NCBI GenBank assembly: GCA_002633005.1
Contig: NMRA01000319.1
Location: 443,925 to 507,924, forward strand
Direction: 5' to 3'
Source of the DNA: Phoronis australis
Lineage: Eukaryota > Phoronida > Phoronidae
Length of the DNA: 64,000 nucleotides
Shown: positions 23,101-32,745 of the stretch, in pieces
How positions within the stretch are numbered: the stretch's first letter is position 1
How the letters are laid out: every line of letters starts with the position of its first letter
Position numbers and translations under genes: made by a program
Notes under the pieces: generated by a model
Database searches by the model: none
What the model was told of the DNA's origin: nothing
Seen by the model: the letters and a program-made list of their open reading frames with translations, nothing else

Positions 23101-26100
23101 ATGAAGACGTGGCGAATTTGAGCGAGGATGGTAAGTTTATTTTGAAAGACATCGCTACAACCATACTGTGGGTGTGGTTGTTCCATGTAATCGCTTGGTG
23201 AATTAAATGCTGTTCTCATGCGAAAATTTAAGCTGTCATTCGAATAATAACTTTATAGCGACTTACAGTTACTGAGATTGAAACATGTGTGACTACATGT
23301 TAAGTATGTTCTGCTCTGATAACAGTTAATTGATATATTCAATGGAGTTCTGGCTATATGGTGTTATCCATATGTGCCTTGAACAGGGTGTGGAAACAGT
23401 TCAGTGATCAGAGTGGCGTTCCTTCACGGCATAGTAATCGGAATGTGCAGACAGGTGTTTTGACTTTCGAGCTAAAATGTTGTCTACAGCTTGTCTGTTA
23501 AAATAGAGCATGTTCGATTTTGCTGCGGTTTTTGATCTACTTACCAATTTTGATATGCTCTGAAATTCTGAACTCATATACGAATTTCAGACCACTGTCA
23601 ACTCTTACCAATTGTTGAATATGCAGGCAATACAAAGTTGTTTATGTGTAATAGCAATGTGTAGACACACATTGTTTAAAAACCCTGGCAGGATCACTCC
23701 GTTCAGTGTCCAAACTATAACCCCAAAGAGTTTGGGAAAAAGTTCTCGGGTCAGGACCAAAAGCACTACATCCTGAACATAGTAATTCAATGAGTTGTTT
23801 CTCTCCCTGTGAAATGGTCCTGGAATGTCACATTCCAACTTGTTCAACTTACCCGAGCTGTGCACAGCAAACTCATGGGCAGTTGTTTGTGTTGTTACCG
23901 TAGAAACCAGTCAAACCAGTGAGAGATCGAGTGTCAGTAAGTGAGGTGATGACAGCATGCCTGGTACAACTCTGTCTCGCAATCCCACAATGCACCTGTA
24001 CTGACTAGTCTTCAGCACAGTCGATATCCTGTTCAAGAAAAGCAGCAGAAATGTTTACCATTTGACGTATCCAATGTTTACTAAATTGTTATGTCACTGA
24101 ATTGTCTGCTGGGATCAGGCTAGATGGATGTTGAAGGTTGAAGACATCTGGCAGACAATGTGTTGTGGTATTGGGGAGTCTGGTCTGAGTGTTGCCATAA
24201 GAATGCGGACATTTTGTAGGCATGTAAGCAATGTTGGGGTTTGCAGTTTATTTAGCAGTTGGATTTGATCGGCATATTGTCCCTGTTTGTCTAGTTACTG
24301 AGAAAGTAGTAATTTTCGTTCTTTGTAGTTTTTTGAGGTTTTTAATCCTAATGCATATTTCCGACACGCATCTTGGTCATAAATTCGTTATAAGTGTTGT
24401 ACGCAAATCGAATAAAGGGGGCAACTCGCGTCATGTTGATCTACACCTCAGGGATATCCTTCGTTGTCCCTCTTAGCAGTCAAATTTTGACCCGCATAAC
24501 TCTTCAAAATAAGGAAAATGAGAACAGAGGACAATTCCAACATTGAAAATAACTTCTCGAGTCAGTACCAGCATAATCGATACTCAGTTCATCGATATAA
24601 CGACAGTCCGGTCGCCTGAAAAATCATCTCATCAGTGACAGGATGTTGCATGTTTCTCTAATCTCGAACAAAAAAAATAATGGAAAATACCAAGTTAACC
24701 TCACATCTAAGTATTGGCATCCTCACCATACCTAACATACTTTAAAGGGAACGTCTCCACTGGCAATATACCCATACCAGGTGGCAGCACATTCCCACTA
24801 ACTCTTTCTATGGAAGGCCATCAGGACCATAACCACCACTCCTGGACTGCTGTTGTTGCCTGCCCATCTTAGAAATGAACCCAGCATGTACCTACCTTAC
24901 TTTATTAGATAAGAATGTCAGATTATTATTAATTATTAATTATTGATGGTAAAATCAAACTAGTTTAGGACACAATAATGTGGACAAGTGAAATTTCATT
25001 TTCATATTTTTCATAAAAGATAAGCAGCACCAAAATCTTGATGTAGCACTTTCATATTCTTCACCAAAACTACCATTGGACAATTTTTTTTGAAAAATTG
25101 TGGGCATTCACAACACTGTACAATGTTAGAAGCCCTTGATTTAAAATGAAAATGGACAATTTTTGGAAGTTATTTATTTTTGAGATTGGTTAGATTTCAC
25201 TGTTAGCTCTTCATTTGAGTAAGGTTGTGAATTTTGTGTAACTCCAGTCTTCGGTGTGTTATATTGCAGTAGAAAATTTTAAATTTTGTTTGTTTTTAAG
25301 GTATTTGATTGTGTCAAAACTTTTCTTTGATAGATGTTCTGCATAAAATTCTGACTAGTAAATCATAAAGTAGTTTTCATGTTATTTGAGTTCACTGAAT
25401 TGCTGCTGACTTGTACCTGGACTTAGAGTCATTGTTATGTGTTGGAAACTGATTGATTATGTCTTCATTAGGATGTAGCATGCATGTTATAGTTAGATCT
25501 AACCATAGGTTATAGACAACATATTCGCAACTCCGACATTTTCTTGGGTAATATCCTAGAGGAGGTGCCACCCTCGAAACATAGCAAACTCAGCTTCCGG
25601 TTAGTGTATTGTGACTGGAAATACTTGCATCTATTTTACTGTCCAGTATAATGAAAAATATAACAAATTCGGCATTGAAACGCTGTTCAAAGTCTTCTAA
25701 TAGCAGAACTCTTGGTATTGGAATACTTTTGGCAATGCTACTATGCTACTGGTCATGCACCCAACCACACCACAGCCGACCATGATTAGCAGAGTGACAA
25801 AGTTCTTCCCAGATGTAAAACGTGCTATGTCTGCCATGTGTCGCTAGTGAATAATGACGTCATGGCTTGTGCGTAAGATCACGGATTTCGTCTATTGAAA
25901 AAATTGAGTTGGCAGTTCATGTGCTATAGTGTATGGTCTTACTTAGTTCATGATTCAACAGTCTTGTTTATGATAATTCAAACATTGTAAATACAGTGAA
26001 TTGGAATTCCACTTGCTGCTGTGAAGACAAAAATCAACAGAGGAACATTCTGAATTGACCAGTCTAAGAGACTGTCCAATAATTCTTCAGCCCTTTGAAT

Positions 26101-28414
26101 CGTGCACAGTGCATTTCCCACTAGTCGTATCAAGAATTAGCACTTTTCAAGACGTTGCGCTGTTGTCGTTAATGTCCCATCAGATTCGGATAGAAAAGAG
26201 TTGATTTACTGAAGGATGCCAATGAAGCATGGCGTACATGAAGCGCTACGTGCTGAGTTAGCTGCTTCAAGTGTCAGTAAGCTAAATACTATAGCACGTC
26301 ATGGCAGAGAAACGAGACACTTGAATACACTGATATAGTTAGCATATTTCTCTGATCTGTCTCCTTTCTCTGAGCGTAACTCAGCATTGACCTTATGTGC
26401 TTTATTCACTGACATTTGAGTCAGTTCGTGGAGTGCATAGTTCTTTGTCTGCGCCATACTTAACACACCATTTATTTTTGGATATTACTGGATGCATTCT
26501 CTTTCGCATTTTTTCAACGTTTTTTTCATCTGTATTGCTGTAAAAATATTCCACATGCTCTTGAATGAACAGTTTTGCCCATCTCAGACGTGAAGTTAAT
26601 ACATTTTCATCTCGTGGCTGAAGCTGCTGTTTGTGGGGTTGCTGTGTTATAAATTGTCAATATTTCTCAGAGTGCTTTTTGCTTGTTTTAAATAAAGACC
26701 ATCTCACAATTATTTTTGGTATAAATGAACTAATTATAGCAATAATGATAATACTTATAATCAATAATGCTCATATAATGTCTTGTTTGTAGAGTCTGAC
26801 AACATGGATGCTGTGGCATTGTATGACTTTGAAGGTCGCACAGGTCGGGAGCTGTCATTCAAAAAGGGGGCGGTGCTTAGTGTCTTCGCGCAGGTCAACA
26901 ATGACTGGTGGGAAGGGTCATACGATGGACGTGAGGGTCTGATTCCTGATGCTTATGTCACCCTCAAAGCAAAGTAAGTACCATGTCAAAAGTTCTAATG
27001 CTGGATTTACTACTCGTAAGTGAGATGGTGTAGGGGTGACTGCATACCATTGAACAAAATAAAAATATTCATTTAGTCCTTGGTTTACCCAGCACCCCAG
27101 CTAGTTCAACTTGAACCAGGAGGAAGGTTTTGTCTAAGCAGTGTGTAACACATTGCTGTGAAACTAGCACAAAGACATTATTTCAGGTGGCTGGCAAGGG
27201 GTGGCGAGAGGTAATTAGGGGAGGGGTGGAATTGGTTGCAGCCAGTAAGGAATTTTACCCTCGTTGGAAAATATCACCTATCTATCAGACGGAGGGATAC
27301 CTTCTATTTTGAAATGAGGGGTGTTAGAACTTTTAACGCCAAACTTGTCCTAACTTAGTTGCAGATTTTCAGCCTCCAAAACCTCGCATAGCTTCACTTC
27401 TGTATTAAACACTTACCACTGCTGCACCGTTATGAAGCTGCTTGTACTCCTTAGTCTGACTGGCCTTTGTTCATCTTGCTTTCCAGAGAGGAGCCCAATC
27501 TGATGGGCTCGAGTATGACGTCATCCATCATTCCTGAGGTTGAGAATGTCAAGGCTGAAGACAAAGTGGAGAAACGTCTTTCGACCGAATCGCTGCCGGC
27601 AAAACCGTTCGCCCTCCATGATCCCCAGCTGGAAAAGTCCTCCTCTCATCCCAATATATCCACCACGACCATCAGCACTGACAACACTTCAGAAGCAGAG
27701 GAGTTGCAGTCACCACCACCGCTGCCCCCTAGAGGCGCACCGTTTTCTAGTATGGACATGAGCACACAGGAACTGAACCAGGAGCTTGAGAGCGCTTTAG
27801 CGAGTGTAATGGAGGATCTGGAGTCGCTACAAACGTCGGCAGCCCAGCAACAACAGCAGGGCTACAGCAAGCCCAAATCAAAACCATTGCCGCCACACCC
27901 GAAACACACCCCAGATCTTGTGCTGGACTTGCCAGAGGGTAGCAATGACCAACAGAGCGACCCTGAAGACTCCGCGGTGATAAGTGGCGCAGAGACGTTT
28001 GCCAAGTCGAACCAGAGTACGATGAAGAAGGCGTGCTCACTACCTCGGAGTACCACGCATTCGAGTGCATTCCGTCAAGGTCACGGTGGTGGTGGTGGCG
28101 ACGAGACGGATAACGGCGGACCGGGGCGTGGCATCAAGCGCAGCACCAGCACCAATGCCACCATGATGTCACGACACCACCTGACGCCTGGTGTAGAGCC
28201 GTCGGTACCAGAAGATGGTGGTGCTATGCAGGATGGCAACCGGTCGCCATCGGTGGAACAGCTGCGCCGTGCCATTGCGCCCGTGATGGAAGGGAAGTTG
28301 AATCCTCCGCTGAAGTTCCGACCGCCAATCATGAAGAAGCCCACACGATCACCAGAACCAATGCCAAAACCTCAGACAGCTACAAAGAAAGGAGAAGGGT
28401 CTACAGCGCTATAG
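10932..28414 (+). CDS. SRGAP: srGAP-family Rho GTPase-activating protein, 18 exons, 5' end missing
   Basis: In this family the F-BAR domain bends membranes at the cell cortex, the RhoGAP domain switches off Rac/Cdc42-type GTPases, and the SH3 domain binds partners such as the Robo tail during cell migration and axon guidance. Here 18 exons with GT-AG borders and matching phases join into 1,049 residues plus stop. Residues about 1-430 are F-BAR (start IRQQL, then FFRRRAEIEMEYSRSLEKL). RhoGAP runs about 453-655, with GVFRVSG holding the arginine finger (R495), FFRELREPLFP and NLAICFGPTLL. SH3 runs 686-740 (ALYDF, WW, GLIP). The tail is low complexity with PPPLPPRG. Vertebrate srGAPs are about 1,070-1,100 residues, so only about 20 N-terminal residues are missing; the first exon was not found. 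Splice joins are read from sequence, with no transcript evidence. Family assignment is very secure; which vertebrate paralogue is closest cannot be told. Confidence 0.95.
11213..11513 (+). repeat. Dispersed repeat family A, copy 2, with a palindromic end
   Basis: In the srGAP intron 11116-12027. Shares GCCTTTTCG, AACAACAAAA, GTATTGAATAGGGGTCTGAA, TAGAACACCATTG, GCAGCTGTTTGAATTAAAA and ACTAGTGGGCTCAGAG with copy 3 at 56.6 kb. Near its right end TACGGTATATT (11424-11434) is the inverse of AATATACCGTA (11461-11471), enclosing CAGAGC-GAT-GCTCTG. Confidence 0.8.
11690..11945 (+). repeat. Intron repeat family B, copy 1
   Basis: GAGAAGCGATTTTTGGTC, ATAAAATGACACGCC, TAGAGCCTGGTCTC and CAATTTGAGACCAATTTCGT occur in the same order in the next two srGAP introns. 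Diverged; no reading frame. Confidence 0.6.
12028..12193 (+). CDS. SRGAP: srGAP exon: F-BAR continued
   Basis: Residues 62-117 (REQWPQFSTYTAWQHLL, then RKESKDHQLLGDIYNTQM). Acceptor TATTCAG, donor GTGAGT, ends in phase 0. It matches the family's RRESRDHATLNDI region in the F-BAR domain. Confidence 0.93.
12470..12720 (+). repeat. Intron repeat family B, copy 2
   Basis: AAGAAGCAAACTTTTGATTT, GTATTCCTTGTGACCG, AAATAACACGC, TAGAGCCTCGTCTC and ACTAATTTTACT align with copies in the flanking introns. Confidence 0.6.
13315..13377 (+). CDS. SRGAP: srGAP exon: F-BAR continued, 21 codons
   Basis: Residues 118-138, C-R-E-V-A-M-E-S-H-E-E-I-Y-K and onward. Acceptor TTCCAG, donor GTAAGT, phase 0 at both ends. 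This is the family's short exon with the MHEELLKV-like helix, too short to stand out as an open frame. Confidence 0.9.
13820..14045 (+). repeat. Intron repeat family B, copy 3
   Basis: TTTCAAGAAGCGAACTTTTC, TTATTTCTTGCGACCG, GAAATAACACGCCATAAC and CAATTTGAGACTAACTTC align with the copies in the two preceding introns. Confidence 0.6.
14527..14679 (+). CDS. SRGAP: srGAP exon: F-BAR helix (KTYHIYHTES)
   Basis: Residues 139-189, a charged, Lys/Glu-rich coiled-coil segment starting ALKTYHIYHTESKQAENKLK, close to the family's KTYHMYHAES segment. Acceptor TTTGCAG; the donor is GTGTGG, a weak +3 to +6 match. Phase 0 at both ends. Confidence 0.92.
14870..14998 (+). CDS. SRGAP: srGAP exon: F-BAR continued
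   Basis: Residues 190-232 (KARNEYLMCIDAANAANRKY, ending DLSDIID). Acceptor with a T-rich tract ending TTCCAG, donor GTAAGT, phase 0. Closely matches the family's KARNDYLLNLAATNA segment. Confidence 0.93.
15491..15712 (+). CDS. SRGAP: srGAP exon: F-BAR distal part
   Basis: Residues 233-306 (CMDHGYHNALQRSMLLYLSC, later DLDARTDKQNF and KFEFQSHKGDE). Acceptor CTTTCAG, donor GTGAGC, phase 0. It matches the family's LDSRSDKH and FEFQPHMGDE segments. Confidence 0.94.
16063..16164 (+). CDS. SRGAP: srGAP exon: coiled coil after F-BAR core
   Basis: Residues 307-340, including SRLNQLKLENDE. Acceptor TTTTCAG, donor GTAAGA, phase 0, 34 codons. Matches the family's LQSRLATLKIENEE helix. Confidence 0.92.
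16955..17122 (+). CDS. SRGAP: srGAP exon: extended F-BAR region
   Basis: Residues 341-396, including MINVKDYEVSELF (family: MLTVEDFDVSDAF) and a charged stretch ending ELEDYYMK. Acceptor CTTCTCAG, donor GTTTGT, phase 0. Confidence 0.92.
17890..17996 (+). CDS. SRGAP: srGAP exon: end of extended F-BAR
   Basis: Residues 397-432 (KFRAYIIQGDLSVRLTAKKN), matching the family's TKFKEYVNGSNLITKLQAKH segment. Acceptor GTTGCAG; donor GTTCGT, a weak match, ends in phase 2. Confidence 0.9.
18392..18494 (+). CDS. SRGAP: srGAP exon: linker into RhoGAP
   Basis: Residues 432-466: proline-rich linker RPPSLPPKPRKKR, then KLFGGSLEEYIE, the usual entry to the srGAP RhoGAP domain. Acceptor TTTTCCAG, donor GTAAGG. 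Confidence 0.93.
19030..19090 (+). CDS. SRGAP: srGAP exon: RhoGAP start
   Basis: Residues 467-487 (IPPVIKSCVRVINLHG), the first RhoGAP helix. Acceptor ATTACAG, donor GTAAAT, ends in phase 1. Only 61 bp. Confidence 0.92.
19539..19616 (+). CDS. SRGAP: srGAP exon: RhoGAP arginine finger
   Basis: Residues 487-513 (MHHMGVFRVSGAIPEINEF). Arg 495, codon CGA at 19562-19564, is the catalytic finger that enters the GTPase active site, so the GAP should be active. Acceptor TTCCAG, donor GTAACT. Confidence 0.94.
19992..20126 (+). CDS. SRGAP: srGAP exon: RhoGAP core
   Basis: Residues 513-558, with NSVAGLLKLFFRELREPLFP, the second conserved RhoGAP block carrying the structural Lys and Arg. Acceptor AACTAG, donor GTAAGT. 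Confidence 0.95.
20127..21297. other. srGAP intron, nothing recognised
   Basis: 1.2 kb between two RhoGAP exons. No exon, RNA gene or repeat copy was recognised. A 67-codon open frame at 20734 has no family signature. Confidence 0.5.
21298..21403 (+). CDS. SRGAP: srGAP exon: RhoGAP
   Basis: Residues 558-593, with LPRTIVVVMRYLFAFLN, nearly identical to the family's LPRVVIVVMRYLFAFLN. Acceptor CTTGCAG, donor GTAAGT, ends in phase 2. The next intron carries the 42-bp minisatellite. Confidence 0.95.
21757..22361 (+). repeat. 42-bp minisatellite with copies of the srGAP 3' splice site
   Basis: About a dozen diverged units of about 42 bp, paired into an 84-bp higher-order unit. Every unit starts CCTATCAGA or close to it. 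In alternate units this is preceded by TTTGCAG, giving acceptor-like sites with the downstream C at 21941, 22025, 22109, 22194 and 22277. The real exon start at 22362 (TTTACAG then CCTATCAGAG) is the next in register, at spacings of 84, 84, 85, 83 and 85. Confidence 0.92.
22362..22571 (+). CDS. SRGAP: srGAP exon: RhoGAP end (NLAICFGPTLL)
   Basis: Residues 593-663, with SDENMMEPYNLAICFGPTLL, the third RhoGAP block. Acceptor TTTACAG, donor GTAAGT. The first ten exon bases, CCTATCAGAG, are the same as the start of each unit of the minisatellite just upstream. The frame and the family match begin at 22362, so this is the acceptor in use. Confidence 0.95.
22685..22755 (+). ncRNA. Hairpin of pre-miRNA-like size in an srGAP intron (candidate only)
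   Basis: GATTTTGAGAACCAGTTT (22691-22708) pairs perfectly over 18 bp with AAACTGGTTCTCAAAATC (22731-22748), with a 22-base loop. Five more pairs, two of them wobble, extend the stem after a small mismatch. It could be an intronic small RNA precursor or a tiny foldback transposon. A weaker relative at about 18150-18215 favours the latter. Confidence 0.35.
22857..22979. repeat. Family C element: inverted repeats around a tRNA-like core, complete copy
   Basis: Left end GTGCATGCCACCTATTGGCC, right end GCCAGGTGGCGTGCAGACC: inverted repeats of about 17 bp. The core has CTGAAAAGATTTCTG and AGGACTCGAACTCGG, the complement of a tRNA T-arm (B box). In the srGAP intron 22572-23077. Confidence 0.75.
23078..23130 (+). 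CDS. SRGAP: srGAP exon: acidic linker between RhoGAP and SH3
   Basis: Residues 663-681, very acidic (VSDDEDVANLSED), equivalent to the family's acidic linker before SH3. Acceptor TTTCAG, donor GTAAGT. At 53 bp it was accepted because the phases (2 in, 1 out) are exactly those its neighbours need. Confidence 0.85.
23131..26792. other. Longest visible srGAP intron, nothing recognised
   Basis: 3.7 kb between the acidic linker exon and the SH3 exon. Several 60-86 codon open frames show no domain. AT-rich patches at 24920-24950 and 26700-26780. No repeat copy was placed with confidence, though about 25040-25160 resembles 45700-45830 (TTGTGGGCATTCACAAC against CTGTGGGCATTCACAAC). Confidence 0.5.
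26793..26973 (+). CDS. SRGAP: srGAP exon: SH3 domain
   Basis: Residues 681-741, a complete SH3 domain: ALYDF at 689-693, the WW pair at 719-720, GLIP at 729-732 and the Y at 735, i.e. all usual ligand-groove residues. Acceptor TTTGTAG, donor GTAAGT. Confidence 0.96.
27487..28414 (+). CDS. SRGAP: srGAP last exon: proline/serine-rich tail
   Basis: Residues 741-1049 and stop TAG at 28412-28414. Predicted disordered: acidic and Ser-rich, PPPLPPRG (possible SH3 ligand), a short poly-Gln and a poly-Gly run. Short islands match vertebrate srGAP tails: ALASVMEDLESLQ, HTPDLVLDLPEG and LKFRPPIMKKP. GC-richer than the surrounding DNA. Acceptor TTTCCAG. Confidence 0.93.
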
Positions 28415-31250
28415 CGAACCTTCCTCTTACACGGTCTGTTAAAGAGGAGACTTAAGATGGGTTAGGTGATGTTGGAGCTGCTAACTATGCCCAACGCTGT
28501 TGTTGGAACTGAGACGTACAAGCAACCGTTGGCGGCAGTTAGGAGGAGGAAGGTGGCGCAGCCAAGATGGTGTAACCATCCATACATGTCCTCTTGGTTT
28601 GTACAGTTATGTTGTTGTATATTGTATATTGTATAATGTATTGTCTCAGCTGCCAGTCATGGACAGTTCGATTGCTGTGACTGTAATGCTTGACTGAAGT
28701 GGCCACAGATTGTTCCATGCTACTGTATTGCAATTTGTGGCCAAAGGATTTGAGAAATTTTTGTTTGGATTTAGTGCTGTGTGAAGAACGACCTCTCCGT
28801 GGAAGGACCGTGAAGGGGCTGTTCATTACTATGTGTTCCAATACCCAAAGCCAGTGTCTTCTCACTTAACAAGCATGAGATTTGCTTAAACTGTTGAGAG
28901 ATTAATGATACGTAGACTTCCAAACTGTGTCAAAGATTGTGTTCTTCCTCATGATTATTGTGCAATTCCAAGTGTTTAAAAAAAGCCTATAGTCTTCTAC
29001 AGCATATCAGTTTAGAAAAGTCACCAAGACTCAGTATGAATGCAATGTTGGGTGTCCATCTTGGTTGTCTTTTGAACGGTGTCGAGCTTAGGGATACTGG
29101 ATAGCTTCAAGCTCGAGTGTTTGCCTCGAGAGAAATATACCTCACGCCACCGTTACCCGCTCACAGCCAAGGCCAAATGCTCACTGACTTGTAAACTATG
29201 TTTGTAGTAAACAGCATTATAGTACACACGGTGCTTAATGGGCCGGTGAGAGATATTTGGTTCTGGTGTTGCGACATTTTGTTTTCATTTGCTACTGAAA
29301 GTAATCGTCTAAGGACATTGCTCCATTTTGCCACAGACATGAGCTGTGAGTTGAGTGCATTTGGGTGTAAGGTGCATAGTTCTCCGTCTGCAGTTACCCT
29401 TTGGGAGTTATTGATAAATTTACATTTTTTCCTCACAATTGGATAATAGTACGAGTTGCAGTGCTTTCTCTTGGTGTTACATTCAATTCGTTAAACTCTG
29501 TAAACCATAGCTTAGTATGAATAATTATTATTATGATAATGACTTGAGCTTCATAAATTAACATATATTTGCATGTTCAGAATTATCGTTGTGTGCATTT
29601 CAAAATGTCTGTTGAGAAATAGGATAGTTAATGGAACTGATAGACTTTCCCCCGTTTTCTTGAAAGACGGAACAAAGTTAAATAATGTTTCTTTGTTATA
29701 CTTAGAAAGGCAGATTTATGGCTTGTTCATTGGTTTTGTGCAAATTGTGGCGAGTCCATTGTGTGCTGAAGGGTTGATGTCGTCGTTCAGTGAACTGCGC
29801 TTCACTGGCAGCTGTATAAATAGTCTTGGAAATGGGTGGAAATTGTTATGAAGATATCTGAATGCTCAAACTAAAATTTGTGAACTTCAGTCTTTTCTAG
29901 TGCTGTTCTAATTTGTTGAATTTGAAAATTTGTATTATTTCAGTACGAGACCATGCCACAATGTATTGTGCGAATATTATTTTTATTGTGTTATTGGTTG
30001 TGTTCTTGTTTTTTTGCAAAGTTATCGTTGGATGTGTTTCAACCATCGATTGTGTTTCCAGTATCTTGTAAACTTTGTGGTGATGAGATAACATGATGAG
30101 CCCTGGAAATCTCGCTGTAAACAATGTTGTTGTCAAAATAGAAACATGCACTGACTTGTGCTTCTAGGCAAGGAATGAAAAGGGGCGGGGCAATGAATGA
30201 AAAGGGGCAGGGCAAGGAAAAGTATTGATGAAACTGTAACTCTTGAGGTTGAAGTCGAAGGTTAGGTATGGATTGCAAATGGAACTTGGCTTGTCCGTCG
30301 GTTTTGAGTAGGAACTGATTCCCAAAACTATGGTGACTGGTCACAAGATAGAACTACTTTAGGTCTGTGCTAAATTTGTTGAGTGTCTGTATGGTTTGCC
30401 TCTGTCATCTAATGTAAAGAAGTACTTCCATCTGCCACCAGGGGGAATGTCATCTCTTGTGACTGGTTTTCATTGTTTTGTGCGTGTCTCTTCTCATCAA
30501 GGATTGGAAACAACGCTTTGATGTTATGTTGTTTTAATTGAAATTGTTTGTCAAGCGCCGTCTATAAGGTTAGATTGTGTATTGTGGAATGAGTTGTGTT
30601 GTGCAATTATAGGAGTGAAGTCTTGTCTTGATGCTGCAACTAGTGAGTGACAGTTGGACTTTTGTCTTCATTATACATTAGTTCAGAGTAATAACTGTGT
30701 TCTGGTCTTTCTTGCGTGTTATATGCGACCATAATTTCTCACTATACTGTTGGTGATCAGAACACAAAGAGTGAGTAGAGTAGCCTGGGCTGTGGTCTGT
30801 GGAACCAAGATCCTAGCAAGACCATGCAACATCACGCGAGTGTGTCACCAGTATGCATGGAACCTTACTAGTGTGCCCTAGGAAAATGGCTTCCGTTGAA
30901 GTGATTGGTCGGTGAGGTTGGGATGTTGAAATGTGGGATAGAAGTTGTGAAGTTTTCTGGCCACGCGTGTCTGGGTTCTATGGTCTGCAGCCTGGCTGCA
31001 CCTGTTGAGTGTTGTCAACAAGTCTATTTTGCTGTAACTGGTGTTAGGAGGAATAGGAAGACTTAGTACCTAGTTATTTCCCCTGATTTTTATTTCTTCC
31101 GTTGCTATGATAGTTACAGTAGCATTTTCAATTTTTGTCCTTTGTCAGACACCATTATGGTGATAGACCTCTAGTAAATATGCCAAGCCAATGTGCAGTG
31201 CATGGAAAGTCATTGTTTTGGCTCCTGTTTTTCTGGTTCCCTAACATTTT

Positions 31251-31295
31251 TAAGTCTGGTCTGCACGCCACCTATTGGCCACATCACGTGACCAA
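31251..31295. repeat. Family C fragment
   Basis: TAAGTCTGGTCTGCACGCC, then ACCTATTGGCCACATCACGT and GACC, the left end of family C with no core or right end. Between the two genes. Confidence 0.7.
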
Positions 31296-32401
31296 ATGTA
31301 GATATACATATATATTTACTTTGTTTTGGTTCTTTAATATTACAAGTTGGCATTCCTAGTCATATACCAAATGGAGTCATCGAGAGATTTCCCTATGCTA
31401 ACTTGATTTATTGGAGTGTGAATTGAGAGATTTCGGCTTGACCAGTGTGGGGGCTTTAAACAGGATGTCAATAGGGAAGGTAAGTGTGATGTCACCGCAC
31501 GGAGGTGGTCCGGAAGATTCCGCTGTTTTTGAGGCCAAACGCGTGTGAATGTTATTGAAGTAATCATTTGTTCCTTCAGCTTTGTGTGTTAGTGACATTT
31601 CTTCAACTCTGTTGCTAACAGTTCCTTGTCCACATCGTCGAGACATGCAAATTATTCTTCAGAGTGGAAACCCTCTTTAGGGCTATACATGTACCAGTGC
31701 AGTGAGTTAGTCAATAAATGAACCAATAGATGTTTTACCGTTACAACTTGTGAGTAAGTTGGTATCCTTGCTGAAGAATGTGTTGTTATTGTTTTAAAAG
31801 TTTTGTTCAGACTATCATCGATACATAGTGTGATATTAATTCCGTTCTTATTTCTATTTATTTGAGAACTGATTGGAAAGCTAAATCAACTCGTTAAGAT
31901 TTATTTTCCTGATTTTTGAATGCCTGAATGTAACATTTTTTTGCTTCTGTTATGCACACATGAACTGAACCAGGGGAAAGTGGTGAAATAGAATCATTAT
32001 GGGTTATTGTTTAGTAAATGTGATGGTCGTTTTCAGTGACATGTTGGTTGTCGCTATCATGATGGATAGCACTATGTTGTATATCTAAATGAAATCCTGT
32101 CACAATGTATTTGCATTTTGCAGTAGTGCTACATGAACTGCATGCCACGGTGGAATTTTTCGCTGACTTGGTTGGTCAGGATTGTGAGAACAAATCGACA
32201 TTTCTTCTAATTATTAAAATGGTTTCTTCACTATTTTTGTGGTTAACTTCAGCATGTCACTATGATAACACATCCAATTGCAAATGTTGTAACATTGTAA
32301 ATGTATAGCATTTAACCAGTGATATTTCCTGTAACATATTTATAACATTTGTTTAGAGAAAGTGTAATGCCATTTACTAGCTTGCATATTGCTCATTTTC
32401 T

Positions 32402-32407
32402 AATAAA
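32402..32407 (+). terminator. Candidate poly(A) signal AATAAA for srGAP
   Basis: A canonical AATAAA about 4 kb after the stop codon, followed by a GT-rich stretch (AGTCTCAATGTTTTC, TTCTGTGTC). Alternatives are 31713-31718 and 34191-34196. None is proven. Confidence 0.35.
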
Positions 32408-32595
32408 ATGGTAAATGGATGTTAAAGTAGTCTCAATGTTTTCTTTTTCTGTGTCAGAGATCAATGTCAGAACATAGCATGCAGCTGATTGATTCTTGAA
32501 ATATTGGCTACCATTCTTTTTCCGAATCAGCTCTGCAAAAGTACTGTATTAAGTCCTTGGACTTGTTTCACTAATGGGTCATAATCGCAAATATT

Positions 32596-32745
32596 TTTAA
32601 GTCTGGTCTGCATGCCACCTGTTGGCCACATCATATGACCCAATGAATAGAAGTATGAAAAGACCGCTACCCTGAACGGCACTCGAACTCTGTGGACCCT
32701 CTGCTAACGAGTTCCGTAGGGGCATAGGTCTTTTTAGACTTATAT
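32596..32745. repeat. Family C element with tRNA-like core
   Basis: Starts TAAGTCTGGTCTGCATGCCA, then CCTGTTGGCCACATCATATG. The core GAAAAGACC, GGCACTCGAACTCTG is a mutated T-arm complement. Ends in AGGTCTTTTTAGAC. Confidence 0.7.

Noticed and set aside
27747-28344. Minus-strand frames of 64-107 codons under the last srGAP exon
   Set aside because: Shadows of the GC-rich coding exon; splice phases and family matches are on the plus strand.
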